A DNA stretch of 64,000 nucleotides from Microbispora sp. H11081 (GTDB lineage: Bacteria; Actinomycetota; Actinomycetes; Streptosporangiales; Streptosporangiaceae), in contig NZ_JABBWV010000002.1 of NCBI RefSeq assembly GCF_012999535.1, positions 496,001 through 560,000 of the forward strand. Direction: 5' to 3'. The position numbers and the translations under genes were made by a program. The notes under the pieces were generated by a model. The model was not told the origin of the DNA, made no database searches, and saw only the letters and a list, made by a program, of their open reading frames with translations. Within the stretch, counting starts at the first letter, position 1, and each line of letters opens with the position of its first letter. Shown in pieces: positions 63,353 through 64,000 of this stretch.

Positions 63353-64000
63353 CGTGCATGACCTTCCAGACTCGTTCCGGCGTGCAGGGCATCTCCACGT
63401 CGCGTACGCCGAGGTGGGCCAGCGCGTCCACCACGGCGTTCACCACGGCCTGCGGCGCGGCCGTCGCCCCCGCCTCGCCGAGCCCCTTGGCGCCGAGCGG
63501 GTTGAAGCTGGACTTCGTCTCGATGTGATGGGTCTCGTACGAGGGCAGGTCGAGCGGGCCCGGCACCATGTAGTCCTCCAGCGAGGCGGCGAGCGGCCGG
63601 CCGCCGGGGTCGAACGCGACCTTCTCGTACAGCGCCTGCGCGATGCCCTGGGCGACGCCGCCGTGGATCTGCCCGCGCGCCGTCAGCGGGTTGATGACGG
63701 TGCCGCAGTCGTCCACGCAGACGTAGCGCAGGACCGTCACCCGCCCGGTGTCCCTGTCGATCTCCACCACGCACCCGTGCGCGCCGCTCGGGTAGCTGAG
63801 GTTCTTCGGCTCGTAGTAGGCGGTGTGCTCCAGGCCGAGCGCGGTCCCCTCGGGCAGCAGGTGCGGCTTGAAGGCGCGCACGGCCACCTCGGCCATGGTG
63901 ACCGTCGCCTCGGGCACGCCCTTGATCTGGAACCCGTCGCCCACCGGCACCACGTCGTCGGCTTCGGCCTCCAGCATGTGCGCGGCGATGGTCCTCGCCT
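63342..64000 (-). CDS. Molybdenum hydroxylase large subunit (CoxL-like), partial
   Basis: C-terminal 219 residues only; the frame remains open to the window edge ([17 protein letters not shown]), so the ATG at 63977 is not the start. Typical Mo-binding domain end: [66 protein letters not shown] and [31 protein letters not shown], with GAKGLGEAG holding the catalytic Glu. Substrate (CO, purine, aldehyde, N-heterocycle) cannot be told: the AYRCSFR/VAYRGAGR region lies outside. The P450s and amidohydrolases favour an N-heterocycle or aldehyde over CO (inference). Confidence 0.93.
   Translation of the reverse strand, partial: ARTIAAHMLEAEADDVVPVGDGFQIKGVPEATVTMAEVAVRAFKPHLLPEGTALGLEHTAYYEPKNLSYPSGAHGCVVEIDRDTGRVTVLRYVCVDDCGTVINPLTARGQIHGGVAQGIAQALYEKVAFDPGGRPLAASLEDYMVPGPLDLPSYETHHIETKSSFNPLGAKGLGEAGATAAPQAVVNAVVDALAHLGVRDVEMPCTPERVWKVMHDAR

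Overview
The window is 64 kb of very GC-rich, densely coded DNA. It has GTG as well as ATG starts, many ATGA/GTGA stop-start overlaps, a Tat-exported DyP peroxidase, an RbpA-type RNA polymerase-binding protein and several TAnnnT boxes placed 6-7 nt before start codons. Together these point to a filamentous actinomycete, most likely of the Streptosporangiaceae type; the order-level guess is inference. I found no tRNA, rRNA, CRISPR array, insertion sequence or phage gene. The window opens inside a GH3 beta-glucosidase gene and closes inside a molybdenum hydroxylase large-subunit gene.

Layout: 1-11 kb holds saccharide hydrolases (GH3, and GH39 with a divergent LacI regulator), an acyltransferase, an MFS carrier, a VWA lipoprotein and a DEAD-box RNA helicase. 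11-17.2 kb is a copper-handling region: a CopD-CtaG fusion, YcnI, PCuAC chaperone and DyP peroxidase, flanked by two paralogous small membrane proteins of unknown function. 17.3-20.6 kb has an AraC regulator with a divergent SDR, an NAD(P)-binding protein and a 74-residue helical protein. 20.6-33.2 kb is a peptidoglycan (muropeptide) salvage locus: BadF-type amino-sugar kinase, NagZ, a complete peptide-type ABC importer, a tandem GNAT protein, NamZ (DUF1343), MurQ and an AmiE-like serine hydrolase. The hydrolases lack signal peptides, so the scheme looks like import first and digestion in the cytoplasm.

33.2-41.3 kb holds a DUF1206 membrane protein, the relics of a tetR/SDR divergent pair, a TetR-MMPL pair with a visible operator, a double-domain universal stress protein, rbpA with a textbook SigR-type promoter, a UMF1 MFS carrier and a glycerophosphodiesterase. 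41.3-45 kb is a stand-alone fatty acyl-AMP ligase / acyl carrier protein / thioester-reductase-like operon with a divergent four-EF-hand protein. 45-52 kb has two methyltransferases, a secreted M28 aminopeptidase, a MoxR-DUF58-VWA operon and a divergent membrane protein that looks like a degenerate kinase N-lobe.

52.2-64 kb is an uncharacterised oxidative catabolic cluster: three SDRs, a TrmB-like regulator, two amidohydrolases, a ThuA-like protein, two divergent paralogous P450s, a 3Fe-4S-type ferredoxin and a three-subunit molybdenum hydroxylase. Several of its promoters share a CGTCGTTAG-like word, which suggests one regulon. Its substrate cannot be read from sequence.
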